From NCBI RefSeq assembly GCF_016758115.1, contig NZ_WIVG01000005.1, positions 1 to 64,000 of the forward strand: a DNA stretch of 64,000 nt. The letters run 5' to 3'. The notes below the pieces were generated by a model that was not told the origin of the DNA, did not search any database, and worked only from the letters and a program-made list of their open reading frames with translations. The position numbers and the translations under genes were made by a program. Below are positions 32,636 to 42,464 of this stretch, piece after piece (the stretch's first letter is position 1; each line of letters opens with the position of its first letter). The DNA comes from Lactococcus garvieae (GTDB lineage: Bacteria > Bacillota > Bacilli > Lactobacillales > Streptococcaceae).

Positions 32636-33904
32636 TTAGTATTTCATATAAGAAGACATTTCGGCGGCATGGTTGCCTGCAACATGTCCTGTAACAAAGG
32701 CACAGGTGATATTATATCCCCCAGTATAGCCGTTTATATCCAGAAGTTCCCCTGTTATATATAAGCCAGGGATTAGCTTACTCTCCATCGTTTTAGGGTT
32801 AATCTCTTTGAGATGAACACCACCGCCAGTGACAAAGGATTTTTCGATAGGGAATGTTTTGCTGATTTGAATGGATAGAGATTTGAGAAGGGAGCAGAAC
32901 TTTTCGAGCTGCTTTTCCGTTAACTGTTTAGCAGGTATATCTGTATCAATTTGGGCTTGATGCAGTAAGAAAAGTAAAAAGCGTTCTTGAGTCAGTGAGG
33001 CAAAGGCATTTTTTACAACTTTATTATTGCCGTGTGCCGTTTGCTTTAATTCATTGAGGAGCTGTGCAGTAGATATGTCGGGAAAACTGTCGAGAAGGAC
33101 AGTTACAGTTTCAGCTCCCTTGGCAAGTTCTTGATTAATAAAACTTGAACAACGTAGAGCAGCTGGGCCACTGATGCCAAAGTGGGTAAAAATCATATCC
33201 ATCCGGTGTTCAACGAGAGTTTTTCCCTTGCTGTTTAACACACTCAACCGAATATCACGAAGGGAAATGCCTTGTAAAGTTCGCTCACTGATAAATTTCT
33301 CTGAGGAAACAAGAGGAGCTTCTGTGGGGTAAAGAGGCGTGATAGTATGCCCTGCCTTTCTCGCCAACTTATACCCATCACCAGTTGAACCTGTTGAGGG
33401 GTATGCCCGTCCTCCTGTAGACAGAATAACGCATGGGGCTTTGAAACTGTCACTTTCTGTTTCCAGCCCTTTGATTGTCCCATCTTTAATATTGAGCTGA
33501 GTGACAGCAGAACTCGGAAAATAGTCAACACCAAGTTCTTGTAACTTATCAAAAAGAGCATCAACGATTGTTTTGGATTTATTAGTTATGGGAAACATTC
33601 TTCCATGGTCTTCTTCTTTAAGAACTATGCCATTTTTTTCAAAGAAATCAATAATATCAAGATTGGAAAACTGGGTAAAAGCACTGTGCAAAAAGCGCCC
33701 ATTGCCAGGGACGTGGGCGATGATTTCTTCAACTGAATGACTGTTTGTAACATTGCAGCGCCCGCCGCCAGTCATCAGTAACTTTTTTCCCACTTTTGGA
33801 TTTTTGTCTATTAAAGCTGTATGTGCTCCATTTTCAGATGCAGCTATAGCTGCCATCATGCCTGAGGGACCAGCACCAGCAACGATTACATCATATTTTT
33901 TCAT
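32636..33904 (-). CDS. BaiN/HI0933-family flavoprotein (YhiN-like)
   Basis: This is a 422-residue protein. N-terminal FAD fold YDVIVAGAGPSGMMAAIAAS with the acidic end LIDKN; the family-specific LLMTGGGRCNVTNSH (~43-57); STGGRAYPSTGSTGDGY (~165); and the C-terminal GLYITGELLDINGYTGGYN. BaiN-type proteins are NAD(P)/FAD oxidoreductases of unclear physiological role, some acting on bile acids. No ribosome binding site is seen: a minus-strand TGGTATAAT ends 6 nt before ATG 33904, so the mRNA is probably leaderless. Confidence 0.85.
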   Translation of the reverse strand: MKKYDVIVAGAGPSGMMAAIAASENGAHTALIDKNPKVGKKLLMTGGGRCNVTNSHSVEEIIAHVPGNGRFLHSAFTQFSNLDIIDFFEKNGIVLKEEDHGRMFPITNKSKTIVDALFDKLQELGVDYFPSSAVTQLNIKDGTIKGLETESDSFKAPCVILSTGGRAYPSTGSTGDGYKLARKAGHTITPLYPTEAPLVSSEKFISERTLQGISLRDIRLSVLNSKGKTLVEHRMDMIFTHFGISGPAALRCSSFINQELAKGAETVTVLLDSFPDISTAQLLNELKQTAHGNNKVVKNAFASLTQERFLLFLLHQAQIDTDIPAKQLTEKQLEKFCSLLKSLSIQISKTFPIEKSFVTGGGVHLKEINPKTMESKLIPGLYITGELLDINGYTGGYNITCAFVTGHVAGNHAAEMSSYMKY

Positions 33905-34043
33905 AGTTTAATTATACCATTCCAGTTGTGTTGCATTTATTCAGTAAGAAGAGGGACGTCAGGGAGATACAAAACTTAAGAGTAATTTCTTGGCCTAAAA
34001 AGAGTTTGGGTATGCAGTTTTCAGACTGTTACGGGTCTACGAG

Positions 34044-35546
34044 TTATAGTAAATCATGTCTAGCTAGGAACTCATGTGCAACAGCAGCGGGATCTTTTTG
34101 TTCAACATTGACCGCATAGTTCATGTTAATCATTTCTTCATCGGTGATTGCCCCTGCAAGTTTATTTAAAATCTGTTCCAGTTGAGGATATTTTTTGAGT
34201 AGATTTTTGCTCATCAATGGAGCAGCCTGATAAGGTGGAAAAAGTTTTTTGTCATCTTTGAGCACGGTAAGCTGGTATTGCTTGATTTGACTGTCAGTAG
34301 AGTAAACTTGGGCCAGATCGATATTGTTACTGTTTAATGCATTATAGATAAGGCTTGTCTGCATTGTTTTGACATCAAAGTTTAAGCCATAAAGACTTTG
34401 AAGTCCCTTGTAGCCGTCTTGACGATTTGCAAACTCTAAGTCAAAGCCAGCTTTAACAGCAGGAAGTTTATGAAGGTCTGAAATAGTTTTAAGATTATAT
34501 TTTTCTGCATAGTGAGTTTTAACAGCTAAGGCATAAGTATCTTGAAATTTCATCGGTAAAAGGTAGGCAAGATTATCTAGCTTGTCAATACCTGCGCGTG
34601 CTTCTTCATAAACTGTTTGGGGGTCAGTTGATGTGGTTGGATGTTTTAAGAAAGTTGTCAAGATAGTTCCTGAAAATTCTGGGTAGATATCGATTTTATT
34701 AGATTTTAGGGCATTGTAGAGGAAGGTAGTATCCCCAAAGTTCGGCTTAAGAGTCACCTCAATATCACTGTTTTTTTCAATCACTTCCTTGTACATATTA
34801 ATCAGCAAGGTAGGTTCAGCACCAAGCTTACCAGCAATGGTAATTTTTGGATGATTGTTTGCCTGAGGATTATAATAAGAGGCTAATAAGAGTAGAAGTC
34901 CAGCAAAGAAACTTATCAGTATGGTTTGGAGCTTGGCTTTTTCCAAGAAGCGAAGCAAGGTTGAAAATATAACAGCCAGCAGTGCAGAAGAGATAGCCCC
35001 AATTAAGATAAGATTGACATCGTTAGAGTTGATACCTAAAAGGATAAAGTTTCCAAGCCCTCCTGCTCCGATAAGGGCGGCCAATGTTGCTGTTCCGATA
35101 ACCATAATGCCACTGGTTCTTATGCCGGCCATGATAAATGGCAGGGCAAGCGCCAGTTCAAACTTCATTAAACGTTCACGCCGATTCATACCAAAGGCTC
35201 TTGCAGCCTCAATCAGGGAGCTATCAATCTGTTGAAGCCCTGTATAGGTATTTTGGATGATTGGAAAGAGAGCATAGACCACCAGAGCAACAATAGCAGG
35301 TAACGAGCCAATCCCAACGAAGGGAATCAAAAGTCCTAATAAGGCCAAGCTAGGGATGGTTTGAAAAATCCCTGTGATTTGCAATAGAGGCTCAGCTAAT
35401 CTCGAATAACGTCTTAAGAGTAATGCCAGAGGAAGTGCAATTAGTATGGCGATAAAAAGCGAAACTAAAGAAATCTGGATGTGTTGCAATAAGGCAAGCC
35501 AAAACTGAGACTCCTGCTGTTGAAAGGTGTTAATCAGACTGTTCAT
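34044..35546 (-). CDS. Fused ABC permease and substrate-binding protein (OpuC/EgtU type)
   Basis: This is a 500-residue protein. Residues 1 to ~215 are a membrane permease domain with about six helices and an EAA-like loop (IEAARAFGMNRRERLMKFELA). After a further helix (~TILISFFAGLLLLLASYYN), residues ~233-500 are a binding protein of the glycine-betaine/OpuAC type (KITIAGKLGAEPTLLINMYK, ..YPEFSGTILTTF). The fusion and length match the pneumococcal EgtU ergothioneine importer and the choline/betaine OpuC proteins. The ligand cannot be told from sequence reading. It overlaps the ATPase gene by 17 bp. Confidence 0.8.
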   Translation of the reverse strand: MNSLINTFQQQESQFWLALLQHIQISLVSLFIAILIALPLALLLRRYSRLAEPLLQITGIFQTIPSLALLGLLIPFVGIGSLPAIVALVVYALFPIIQNTYTGLQQIDSSLIEAARAFGMNRRERLMKFELALALPFIMAGIRTSGIMVIGTATLAALIGAGGLGNFILLGINSNDVNLILIGAISSALLAVIFSTLLRFLEKAKLQTILISFFAGLLLLLASYYNPQANNHPKITIAGKLGAEPTLLINMYKEVIEKNSDIEVTLKPNFGDTTFLYNALKSNKIDIYPEFSGTILTTFLKHPTTSTDPQTVYEEARAGIDKLDNLAYLLPMKFQDTYALAVKTHYAEKYNLKTISDLHKLPAVKAGFDLEFANRQDGYKGLQSLYGLNFDVKTMQTSLIYNALNSNNIDLAQVYSTDSQIKQYQLTVLKDDKKLFPPYQAAPLMSKNLLKKYPQLEQILNKLAGAITDEEMINMNYAVNVEQKDPAAVAHEFLARHDLL

Positions 35547-36381
35547 ATGTATTCACCTCCATACTTTTCAAGACATCTGTCAAGGGAGTATCACCTGAAA
35601 AATGATTGTCTGCAAGAGTTTTTTCAAGGTTTTTTAACTTATATCGAGAGAAATCTTGCTGATAGTCAGTAAAAAATTCAGCGACAAATGGATTAGCAGG
35701 TGCATTTAAAATCTCCTGTGGTTTACCAATTTGCTGGAGCCTGCCTTCTTTGAGTATAGCGATACGGTCAGCCATTGCCATTCCTTCAGACATATCATGT
35801 GTGACGAAAACCGTCGTGATTTGCAAAGTTTTTTGCAAGTCTTTAACAAGTTCTTGTAACTGCTTACGTGATATAGGGTCTAGGGCCGAAAAAGGCTCGT
35901 CCATTAAAATAATTTTAGGCTTGCAGGCGATAGCTCTTAGAATACCAATTCGCTGTGCTTCACCTCCAGAGAGCTCATGGGGATAACGGTTGAGATACTT
36001 ATCTGCGTCAAGCCCAACCAGTGGCAGAAGTTCAAGAACACGCCGACGGATTTCGCTTTTGCTCCAGCCTTTCATTGCAGGAATAATCCCGATATTTTCT
36101 AAAACAGTCATGTTAGGAAAGAGCGCTATCTGTTGAAGAACGTAGCCTATTTGTAGACGGAGTTCTCGTAAATTGATGGTTTGGATATCTTGTTTGTCAA
36201 TAAAAATCTGTCCTTGATTTGGGTCAATCAACCGATTAATCATCTTAAGTAATGTTGTTTTCCCGCCGCCAGAAGAACCAGCAAGTACAAAAAATTCATG
36301 ACTTTCAATAGAGAAGTTAATATCTGAAAGTACAGCCTTTTCTCCGTAGCTTTTGGTGACATTTTTGAATGTAATAGTCAT
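35530..36381 (-). CDS. ABC transporter ATPase (OpuCA/EgtV type)
   Basis: This is a 283-residue protein. Walker A GSSGGGKTT (34-42), signature LSGGEAQRIGILRAIA (~140-155), Walker B KIILMDEPFSALDP (~158-170), and the H-loop TVFVTHD. Unlike OpuCA of Bacillus it has no CBS domains after residue ~240. It powers import through the downstream fused permease. A minus-strand TGTTAAAAT ends 6 nt before ATG 36381 and no ribosome binding site is seen, so translation is probably leaderless. Confidence 0.85.
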   Translation of the reverse strand: MTITFKNVTKSYGEKAVLSDINFSIESHEFFVLAGSSGGGKTTLLKMINRLIDPNQGQIFIDKQDIQTINLRELRLQIGYVLQQIALFPNMTVLENIGIIPAMKGWSKSEIRRRVLELLPLVGLDADKYLNRYPHELSGGEAQRIGILRAIACKPKIILMDEPFSALDPISRKQLQELVKDLQKTLQITTVFVTHDMSEGMAMADRIAILKEGRLQQIGKPQEILNAPANPFVAEFFTDYQQDFSRYKLKNLEKTLADNHFSGDTPLTDVLKSMEVNTYEQSD

Positions 36382-36479
36382 AGCACAATTTTAACATTTT
36401 CTCTTTCACTTTTTTGCTCAAATGACTCACTCTTTCATTGAAAACTAAAAGAGTAAAAAGAAAAATCCTACTTGAGGAT

Positions 36480-37493
36480 TTATTTAAAAGCATTTTCTAG
36501 TGTTTCAATGACCGCCAGAATTTGCTCATCTGAAACTAACTTTTCTTCACCGTGGACTAAAGAGTTATAGGCTGAATCATAAACACGACCGTAATCCCCA
36601 GAAACTGTCGGGATTGTCTTTGCGATACGATCGCCGTTTTGGTTATAATAAGTTAATTGTGCGAAGTCTTGAGGTGTATCGGCACCAAAACCTTCGTCTC
36701 CTGGAACTATTCCTGCCTTGAGATCATTTTCCTGCTGATCAACATGCTCTTTAATTAATGTTCCCCTAGAACCATAAATCACCCATTTTGGACGACTGAC
36801 AGCAGCTAGTTCTGTGGCTTGCACAGTTGCTCGGAAATTTTTATAAATCAAGTTGACAGAGAAGTAGTCATCTGTAGCAACCGCGTCACGTGTAGAACGT
36901 ACGTCGTATTGAACGGTTTCAGGTTTACCAAAGAGTGAAACCATCTGATCCACCAGATGGACACCATGGCCGTACCAAGCACCGTCGAAATTCTCTCCCA
37001 GACTTGCATCTGCTGGACGATAGTGATCCATTGTTACAGTTAGGTCAATCAAATTCCCTAAATAGCCTGTTTCCAAAACCTTTTTAACCGTCAGAAAATC
37101 GCTGTCAAAGCGGCGGTTTTGGAAAGGCATAAAGAAGAGATTTCTTTCTTTGGCAAGTGCAACCAGTTCTTTGGCCTGCTCTAAAGTTTCTACCAGAGGT
37201 TTATCGCAGATAACATTTTTTCCTCCAAGCAGCAGTTTTTTACTGGTTTCATAGTGGGCAGAACCGGGGGTGACAACAATAACTAAGTCAATGCTCTCGT
37301 CCTGAATAATGTCGTTAATATCTGTTGAGAAGACTGTACCATTTGCCTCAAGCACAGCTTGCTCAGGACGTTTGCCTAAGGTACGATTAACGATGCGCGA
37401 AATGTTGAAGTGGTCACGAATTTTAACGTAGGGGATGTGATAACGATTGGTTGATTTGCCAAAGCCGACATAGGCGATGTTTAATTTTTTCAT
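36480..37493 (-). CDS. Gfo/Idh/MocA-family oxidoreductase
   Basis: This 337-residue protein has an N-terminal Rossmann fold (LNIAYVGFGKSTNRYHIPYV, which has GFGKS rather than GxGxxG), DKP motif VICDKPLVETLEQAKELV (~93-110), and the C-terminal substrate domain. It reduces or oxidises a sugar-like substrate with NAD(P). It is coupled (ATGA) to the 49-aa gene upstream and lies in one direction with luxS, possibly the same transcript. Confidence 0.85.
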   Translation of the reverse strand: MKKLNIAYVGFGKSTNRYHIPYVKIRDHFNISRIVNRTLGKRPEQAVLEANGTVFSTDINDIIQDESIDLVIVVTPGSAHYETSKKLLLGGKNVICDKPLVETLEQAKELVALAKERNLFFMPFQNRRFDSDFLTVKKVLETGYLGNLIDLTVTMDHYRPADASLGENFDGAWYGHGVHLVDQMVSLFGKPETVQYDVRSTRDAVATDDYFSVNLIYKNFRATVQATELAAVSRPKWVIYGSRGTLIKEHVDQQENDLKAGIVPGDEGFGADTPQDFAQLTYYNQNGDRIAKTIPTVSGDYGRVYDSAYNSLVHGEEKLVSDEQILAVIETLENAFK

Positions 37494-37639
37494 GCTTTTT
37501 TCTCTTTTTTCTTTTGAGACAAATATTGTTTTTTTAATGCCTCAATTTTGGCTAATTTGTCAGTCTTAGTTTTTGAATTTTTTTCGTGGAATTTTTGGAC
37601 AGCAGCTTGTCCCTTATAATCTAGCTGGTATTTTCCCAT
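37490..37639 (-). CDS. Small 49-aa basic protein coupled to the Gfo/Idh gene
   Basis: ATG 37639 has AAGGAAAGGAAG upstream, and the TGA stop overlaps the next ATG (ATGA). It begins MGKYQLDYKGQAAVQKFHEK and ends in a lysine-rich coil (ALKKQYLSQKKKEKKA). It is 19 bp downstream of luxS. No family is recognised; the strong site and coupling show it is a real gene. Confidence 0.65.
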   Translation of the reverse strand: MGKYQLDYKGQAAVQKFHEKNSKTKTDKLAKIEALKKQYLSQKKKEKKA

Positions 37640-37658
37640 GACTTCCTTTCCTTAACTT

Positions 37659-38138
37659 TTAGTTTACTGGTCGGCGCTCAAAAGCATCAGACGAGATGCC
37701 TTTGCTTAGGATTTTTTTCGCCCACTCTTTCGCTGAAAACAGTGAATGATCTCGATAGTTTCCACACTCTTTTTCTGAAACACCAGGAACATCGTCCCAA
37801 GTAAAGCTATCTCCCGCAAGCTCTTCCAAAGAAGAAGTGATAACTTTGGCAATTTGTTCAGAACTGGGTTGGCCCCACATAATCATGTGGAAACCCGTGC
37901 GACAGCCAAACGGTGAGAAGTCAATCATACCATCAATACGATCGCGGATTAAACTCGCCATTGCGTGTTCAATGGTATGTAAGCCACTTGTTGGTATTTC
38001 TCCATGATTGGGCTGGATAAAGCGAACATCAAAGTTTGTGATGCTATCTCCTTTAGGTCCAGTTTCTGTCCCGATTAAACGTATATAGGGTGCTAAAACT
38101 TTTGTATGATCAAGTTGGAATGATTCGACTTCAGCCAT
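37659..38138 (-). CDS. luxS: S-ribosylhomocysteine lyase LuxS
   Basis: This 159-residue protein has the metal site H54-x2-E57-H58 (HTIEHAMAS) with Cys125 ([10 protein letters not shown]), and FGCRTGFHM with Cys79 as the catalytic residue. It cleaves S-ribosylhomocysteine to homocysteine and DPD, the precursor of AI-2, in the activated methyl cycle. AGGAG lies before the ATG. Length is normal. Confidence 0.95.
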   Translation of the reverse strand: MAEVESFQLDHTKVLAPYIRLIGTETGPKGDSITNFDVRFIQPNHGEIPTSGLHTIEHAMASLIRDRIDGMIDFSPFGCRTGFHMIMWGQPSSEQIAKVITSSLEELAGDSFTWDDVPGVSEKECGNYRDHSLFSAKEWAKKILSKGISSDAFERRPVN

Positions 38139-38589
38139 TGTTTTTCTCCTTTTTCCTTATTATTTATGAACAGTAAAAAATTTTAACTTTTCATTTGATA
38201 ATTTGTTCTTATTGTAGTGTTCTCATCTTTTAGGCTCTGCCTAAACAAACACCCTTATTATAACACATTCCAGCTTAAGTGTTTTTCATCTGGACTTTTT
38301 GTAGTTTTGATTATTGGATAAGACCAGCGTGTATGGTTTCACGTAAAACAATGGCAGTGAATTTTAAAGGGGCTTTCTTTGTCCAAGTTTTCCGAAAAAA
38401 CTGTTGTATAATTACTAAATAGTTTTAACTTAAAAGAGAGGGATATTTAAAAAAGACGGGAGGATATACTTAAAAATAGTCTAAAATACTTGACGAGGGA
38501 AATACTGTGTTCTGTAATCAAGTAATACAGCAGGGTAAATTTCTCCTTTTTTCTGCTGCAGCAGAAGTTGTAAACGATTTGACTGCTGT

Positions 38590-38875
38590 TGATTAAAAAG
38601 GAACAAAGCAAGCCTTTGCACTATCTTTAGCAGATGTGGTAAAACTTTCCCAACCGAGTAGCGCATTTTCTAATCATGCGGAGCGTGTGACAGGTGGGCA
38701 AGGTGATAATCATGGCTGGTGGCTACGTACTCCTGGGATTTCAGGTGATGGCTGGCGTGTGGATGTTGCGGCTAATGGGCGGGCTGGTCAGCTTACTCGC
38801 ACTGGTCATGTAGACCTTTCTTTAGCATTTATGGGCGTCCGTCCAGCACTTATTATCTACCAGCCAGAAGCTTAA
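38590..38875 (+). pseudogene. Fragment of a DUF6273-type protein
   Basis: The plus strand reads GTKQAFALSLADVVKLSQPS, then HAERVTGG, NHGWWLRTPGISGDGW and MGVRPALIIYQPEA. The WWLRTPG ... VRPALII pattern is that of DUF6273 domains in large surface or phage-like proteins. It lacks a start, a stop breaks it upstream and no ribosome binding site exists. Confidence 0.6.
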
Positions 38876-39059
38876 AGAAATCATTTAGCCCTTCCTCTAA
38901 AATTCCTGCATTTCAGTGGTGAAACGGGTGAGATGCGGGAAACACCTGTTCTTTGTTCTTCCAACATCCGCGTTCTCCTTCTACACTTCCGAACCAAATT
39001 TTTTCGTCTCCTTTCATAAAGTGATAGAATAAAGCGAGAAGTAAAGAAAAGGAGAATTT

Positions 39060-39905
39060 ATGGCACTTACAGAAACTTACACTCTTTCAAATGGTATGGA
39101 AATTCCCAAAGTTGGTTTTGGGACATGGCAATCAAAAGATGGCGAGGAGGCCTATCAAGCGGTCAAAACGGCTCTAGAAGTTGGTTATCGTCATATTGAT
39201 ACAGCTGCCGTTTATGGCAATGAAGAATCCGTGGGACGTGCAATTAAAGACAGCGGGATTGCACGTGATAAATTGTTTATCACCACAAAGCTTTGGGATC
39301 TTGGAACAACTGAAGATGCAAGAGCGGCACTTGATGAAAGTTTAGAAAAACTCGGCTTAGACTATGTTGACCTTTATTTGATTCACTGGCCGAATCCTAA
39401 AGCCTTCCGCCCTAATTTTGCTGAACGAAACGCAGCTGTCTGGAAAGCGATGGAAGATGGCGTGAAAAATAATAAAGTGCGTGCGATTGGTGTGTCAAAC
39501 TTCCATCCCCGTCATTTGGAACCATTACTTGAAGTTGCTGAGATAAAGCCTGTTGTTAACCAAATCATGGTCAACCCCTCAGATCAGCAAGAAGAGGTCG
39601 TTGCTTTTAATAAAGCACACGATATCTTGACAGAAGCTTACAGCCCACTCGGTACAGGCAAAATTTTTGCCATCACTGAACTTACTGATATTGCAGATAA
39701 ATATGAGAAAACAGTGGCACAAGTCGTTTTACGTTGGAGCCTACACAAAGGTTACCTCCCATTACCAAAATCTGTAACAGCAAGTCGTATCAAAGAAAAT
39801 GCTGACATTTTTGATTTTGACTTGTCAGATGAAGACATAGCCTTTATCGACAGTCTTCATGGCAAAGCGGGCCTTGCTCGAAACCCAGATGAAGTCAATC
39901 ATTAA
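39060..39905 (+). CDS. Aldo/keto reductase
   Basis: This is a 281-residue NADPH-dependent carbonyl reductase. Landmarks: VGFGTWQSKDGEEAYQAVK, DTAAVYGNE (catalytic Asp and Tyr, ~47-54), TKLWDLG (Lys, ~77), YLIHWPNP (His, ~109), AIGVSNFHPRHLEPLL. AAAGGAG lies before ATG 39060. It belongs to the 2,5-diketogluconate reductase-like bacterial AKR group; substrate unknown. Confidence 0.9.
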   Translation: MALTETYTLSNGMEIPKVGFGTWQSKDGEEAYQAVKTALEVGYRHIDTAAVYGNEESVGRAIKDSGIARDKLFITTKLWDLGTTEDARAALDESLEKLGLDYVDLYLIHWPNPKAFRPNFAERNAAVWKAMEDGVKNNKVRAIGVSNFHPRHLEPLLEVAEIKPVVNQIMVNPSDQQEEVVAFNKAHDILTEAYSPLGTGKIFAITELTDIADKYEKTVAQVVLRWSLHKGYLPLPKSVTASRIKENADIFDFDLSDEDIAFIDSLHGKAGLARNPDEVNH

Positions 39906-40026
39906 TAGGTATATCCTGAAAAAGTACACCAAATTGAAAGATTTGAGTGTCTTTTTTTATAATTTGCAGAATATGTACAATAAGAATAAGGGAATATTAA
40001 AAGAATGTTTTATTTTAAAAAAAATA

Positions 40027-40055
40027 TTGCCAAAAGAGAATGAAAGCGCTATAAT
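40027..40055 (+). promoter_or_regulatory. ald promoter with cre-like box
   Basis: TTGCCA (40027-40032), 17 bp, then TATAAT (40050-40055). TGAAAGCGCTATAA (40041-40054) resembles a cre site and overlaps the -10, so CcpA could block the promoter. Confidence 0.65.
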
Positions 40056-40095
40056 ATACTTGATAAAATTTTCACAAAAGGAGAAACAATTAAGT

Positions 40096-41190
40096 ATGAA
40101 AATTGGTGTAATTAAAGACCCAAAACAAGGTGAAGCACGTGTAGGGATGACCCCAGAAAACGCGAAAATTCTCGTTGAAGCAGGGAACGAAGTGCTTGTT
40201 GATAGAAATGCTGGTGCGGGTTGTGGTTTTACAGATGATCTTTACGAGGCAGCTGGAGCTCAAATCGTAGATACAGAAACTGCTTGGGAAGCGGAGCTCA
40301 TCGTTAAAGTTAAGGAACCGATGGAATCTGAATATAAATACTTTAAACCAGGTCAAATTATCTGGGGCTTCCTTCATCTAGCAGCTAATAAAGCCTGTGT
40401 TGAAAAAATGATGGAGGTGGGTGTAACAGCTATTTCTGGTGAAAACATCTCCATCAATGGTGTTCTGGAGTTGCTCAAGCCAATGTCAGCTATTGCAGGA
40501 CGACGTGCAGTAAACATTGGACAATATTACCTTGAAAAACAGCACGGCGGTGAAGGGATTCTCTTGCCAGGTATCGCGGGTATTGAAGCTGGTACCGTTG
40601 TTATTTTTGGCGGTGGAAATGCTGCAGAAAATGCTGCTGATATAGCAGTAGCTTTAGGCTGTAAAGTTATTATCATTGAACTTGGAGATGCTCGTATCGC
40701 GCAGCTTAAAGAGCGTTATGAAGGAAAAAACGTTGAGATTGTCAAGTCAACAACAGAAGCTTTAGAAGAGAATATCAAACTTGCAGATATCTTTATCTCA
40801 ACAATTCTAATTCCAGGAGCGAAACCACCAAAATTGGTGAAAGAGTACATGGTCAAGTCAATGAAACCTGGTTCGGTCATTGTTGATATTGCTATAGACC
40901 AAGGAGGTACAGTGGAAACAATAGATCATGCAACGAATCATGCAGATCCTGTTTTCATTAAACATGGTATTATTCACTATGCAGTACCAAATATGCCTGG
41001 TGCAACACCACGTACAGCGACCATTGCCTTGGCTCAAGGTAACCTTTCTTTCCTCAAAGAAATCTCTGTTAAAGGTCTGGATGAAGCATTGAAATCAAAA
41101 GAACTCCTTTCAGGCCTGAGTGTCTATAAGGGGAAAGTAGTTTCCAAGCCTCTTGCTGATTCAATAGATGTTACTTATACAGAATTTTAG
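40096..41190 (+). CDS. ald: Alanine dehydrogenase
   Basis: This is a 364-residue protein. MKIGVIKDPKQGEARVGMTP starts at 40096 after AAAGGAG; a longer frame to 39859 crosses the promoter and is rejected. Motifs: GEARVGMTPEN, the conserved HLAANKA, and the NAD fold VVIFGGGNAAENAADIAVAL (around 172-191). It deaminates L-alanine to pyruvate and ammonia with NAD, or runs in reverse. The gene lies just upstream of threonine dehydratase, likely one amino-acid catabolic operon. Confidence 0.9.
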   Translation: MKIGVIKDPKQGEARVGMTPENAKILVEAGNEVLVDRNAGAGCGFTDDLYEAAGAQIVDTETAWEAELIVKVKEPMESEYKYFKPGQIIWGFLHLAANKACVEKMMEVGVTAISGENISINGVLELLKPMSAIAGRRAVNIGQYYLEKQHGGEGILLPGIAGIEAGTVVIFGGGNAAENAADIAVALGCKVIIIELGDARIAQLKERYEGKNVEIVKSTTEALEENIKLADIFISTILIPGAKPPKLVKEYMVKSMKPGSVIVDIAIDQGGTVETIDHATNHADPVFIKHGIIHYAVPNMPGATPRTATIALAQGNLSFLKEISVKGLDEALKSKELLSGLSVYKGKVVSKPLADSIDVTYTEF

Positions 41191-41212
41191 AAAGGGTTTG
41201 AGGAAAGAGAAG

Positions 41213-42220
41213 ATGACAAATTTAGCAAGTCTGCCTGTTACGATTAAAGATATAAAAAAGGCTCAAAATATTGTAAAACAGTATGCGCGTGAAACACCAT
41301 TGATTCAGTCGATGTTCTTAACTGCTAAAACAGGTGGAGAGGTTTATTTGAAGCTCGAAAACATGCAGTTAACAGGCTCATTCAAATTCCGTGGCGCTTT
41401 TAATAAAATTGCGCAGTTGTCTGAGGAAGAAAAAGCGCGTGGTGTTATTGCTTGTTCAGCTGGTAATCATGCACAGGGTGTTGCTTTGACATCAAAACTT
41501 TTAGGAATTAAGAGCATCATTGTCATGCCAAAGGGCGCGCCACAGGCAAAAGTAGATGCCACACGTGGATATGGGGCAGAGGTGATGCTTGAAGGTGAGC
41601 AATTTGATGACTCCAAGGCTTTCTGTGAAGCCTATGCTAAGGAAAACAACATTACTTACATCCCACCTTATGATGATACAGAAGTAATGGCTGGTCAAGG
41701 AACAATAGGTCTGGAAATTTTGGATCACCTTTGGAACGTGGATACAGTTTTGGTTCCTGTAGGTGGCGGCGGCTTGATATCAGGTGTTGCTGTTGCCTTA
41801 AAATCTTTCAATCCAAATATTAAAGTTATTGGTGTACAAGCTGAAAATTGTCATGGAATGACAGCATCGTTTAGGGCACGTAAAAAAGTTTATCACGATG
41901 AAGCACCAACGATTGCAGACGGCTGTCACGTTGCTTATCCAGGCGAATTGACATTTGAGGTTGTTAACCAAATTGTTGACAATATGGTTCTGGTTTCAGA
42001 AGCAGAAATTGAGTTGGCGATTAAAGACCTTATTCAACGTACGAAAATCGTTGTAGAAGGTGCTGGCGCTCTTACAACTGCAGCGATTCTTGCGGGGAAA
42101 GTGGATGAATATGTGAAAGACAAAAAGGTTGTTTCCATTGTATCTGGTGGTAACGTTGACTTGGCACGTATAGAAGATATCGTTGATCACTTTCTGATTG
42201 CGAATGATGAAGAACAGTAA
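41213..42220 (+). CDS. Threonine dehydratase (catabolic IlvA/TdcB type)
   Basis: This 335-residue protein has its start at 41213 behind GAGGAAAGAGAAG. The PLP lysine K58 lies in LTGSFKFRGAFNKI, the phosphate-binding glycine loop in PVGGGGLISG (~180). It lacks the C-terminal regulatory ACT domain of biosynthetic IlvA (about 400-500 aa), pointing to the catabolic form. It deaminates threonine to 2-oxobutyrate. It lies 22 bp after ald and a terminator follows (42248-42275). Confidence 0.85.
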   Translation: MTNLASLPVTIKDIKKAQNIVKQYARETPLIQSMFLTAKTGGEVYLKLENMQLTGSFKFRGAFNKIAQLSEEEKARGVIACSAGNHAQGVALTSKLLGIKSIIVMPKGAPQAKVDATRGYGAEVMLEGEQFDDSKAFCEAYAKENNITYIPPYDDTEVMAGQGTIGLEILDHLWNVDTVLVPVGGGGLISGVAVALKSFNPNIKVIGVQAENCHGMTASFRARKKVYHDEAPTIADGCHVAYPGELTFEVVNQIVDNMVLVSEAEIELAIKDLIQRTKIVVEGAGALTTAAILAGKVDEYVKDKKVVSIVSGGNVDLARIEDIVDHFLIANDEEQ

Positions 42221-42247
42221 ATCTTAACATCTTAATTATCCATAGGT

Positions 42248-42275
42248 AAAAAAGCTCTGTAATTCAGGGCTTTTT
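42248..42275 (+). terminator. Terminator of the ald-dehydratase unit
   Basis: AAAAGCTCTG-taatt-CAGGGCTTTTT with T-run. Confidence 0.7.
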
Positions 42276-42382
42276 ACGCATATTTCAGTCTTTTTTTAAT
42301 TGTGCGATAAATTACTTGAAATCACAAAGTTAACAAGATTGTATAATTTAAATTAAAATATGAGCAAACAGTCCAAAAAATC

Positions 42383-42428
42383 TTGCAAGAGTTTTTGAAA
42401 AGTGTTAAACTAATTGTAAACGGTTACA
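42383..42428 (+). promoter_or_regulatory. kbl promoter with perfect cre site
   Basis: TTGCAA (42383-42388), 17 bp, TAAACT (42406-42411). TGTAAACGGTTACA (42415-42428) fits the cre consensus at every position and covers the predicted transcription start, a position typical of CcpA repression. Confidence 0.75.
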
Positions 42429-42464
42429 GGAAATGTAGCCGAAAAGTGAAAGAAGGTTGTAAAA

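Noticed and set aside
39859-40095. 79-residue N-terminal extension of alanine dehydrogenase
   Set aside because: It crosses a consensus promoter and a cre-like box, and the conserved protein begins at MKIGVIK.
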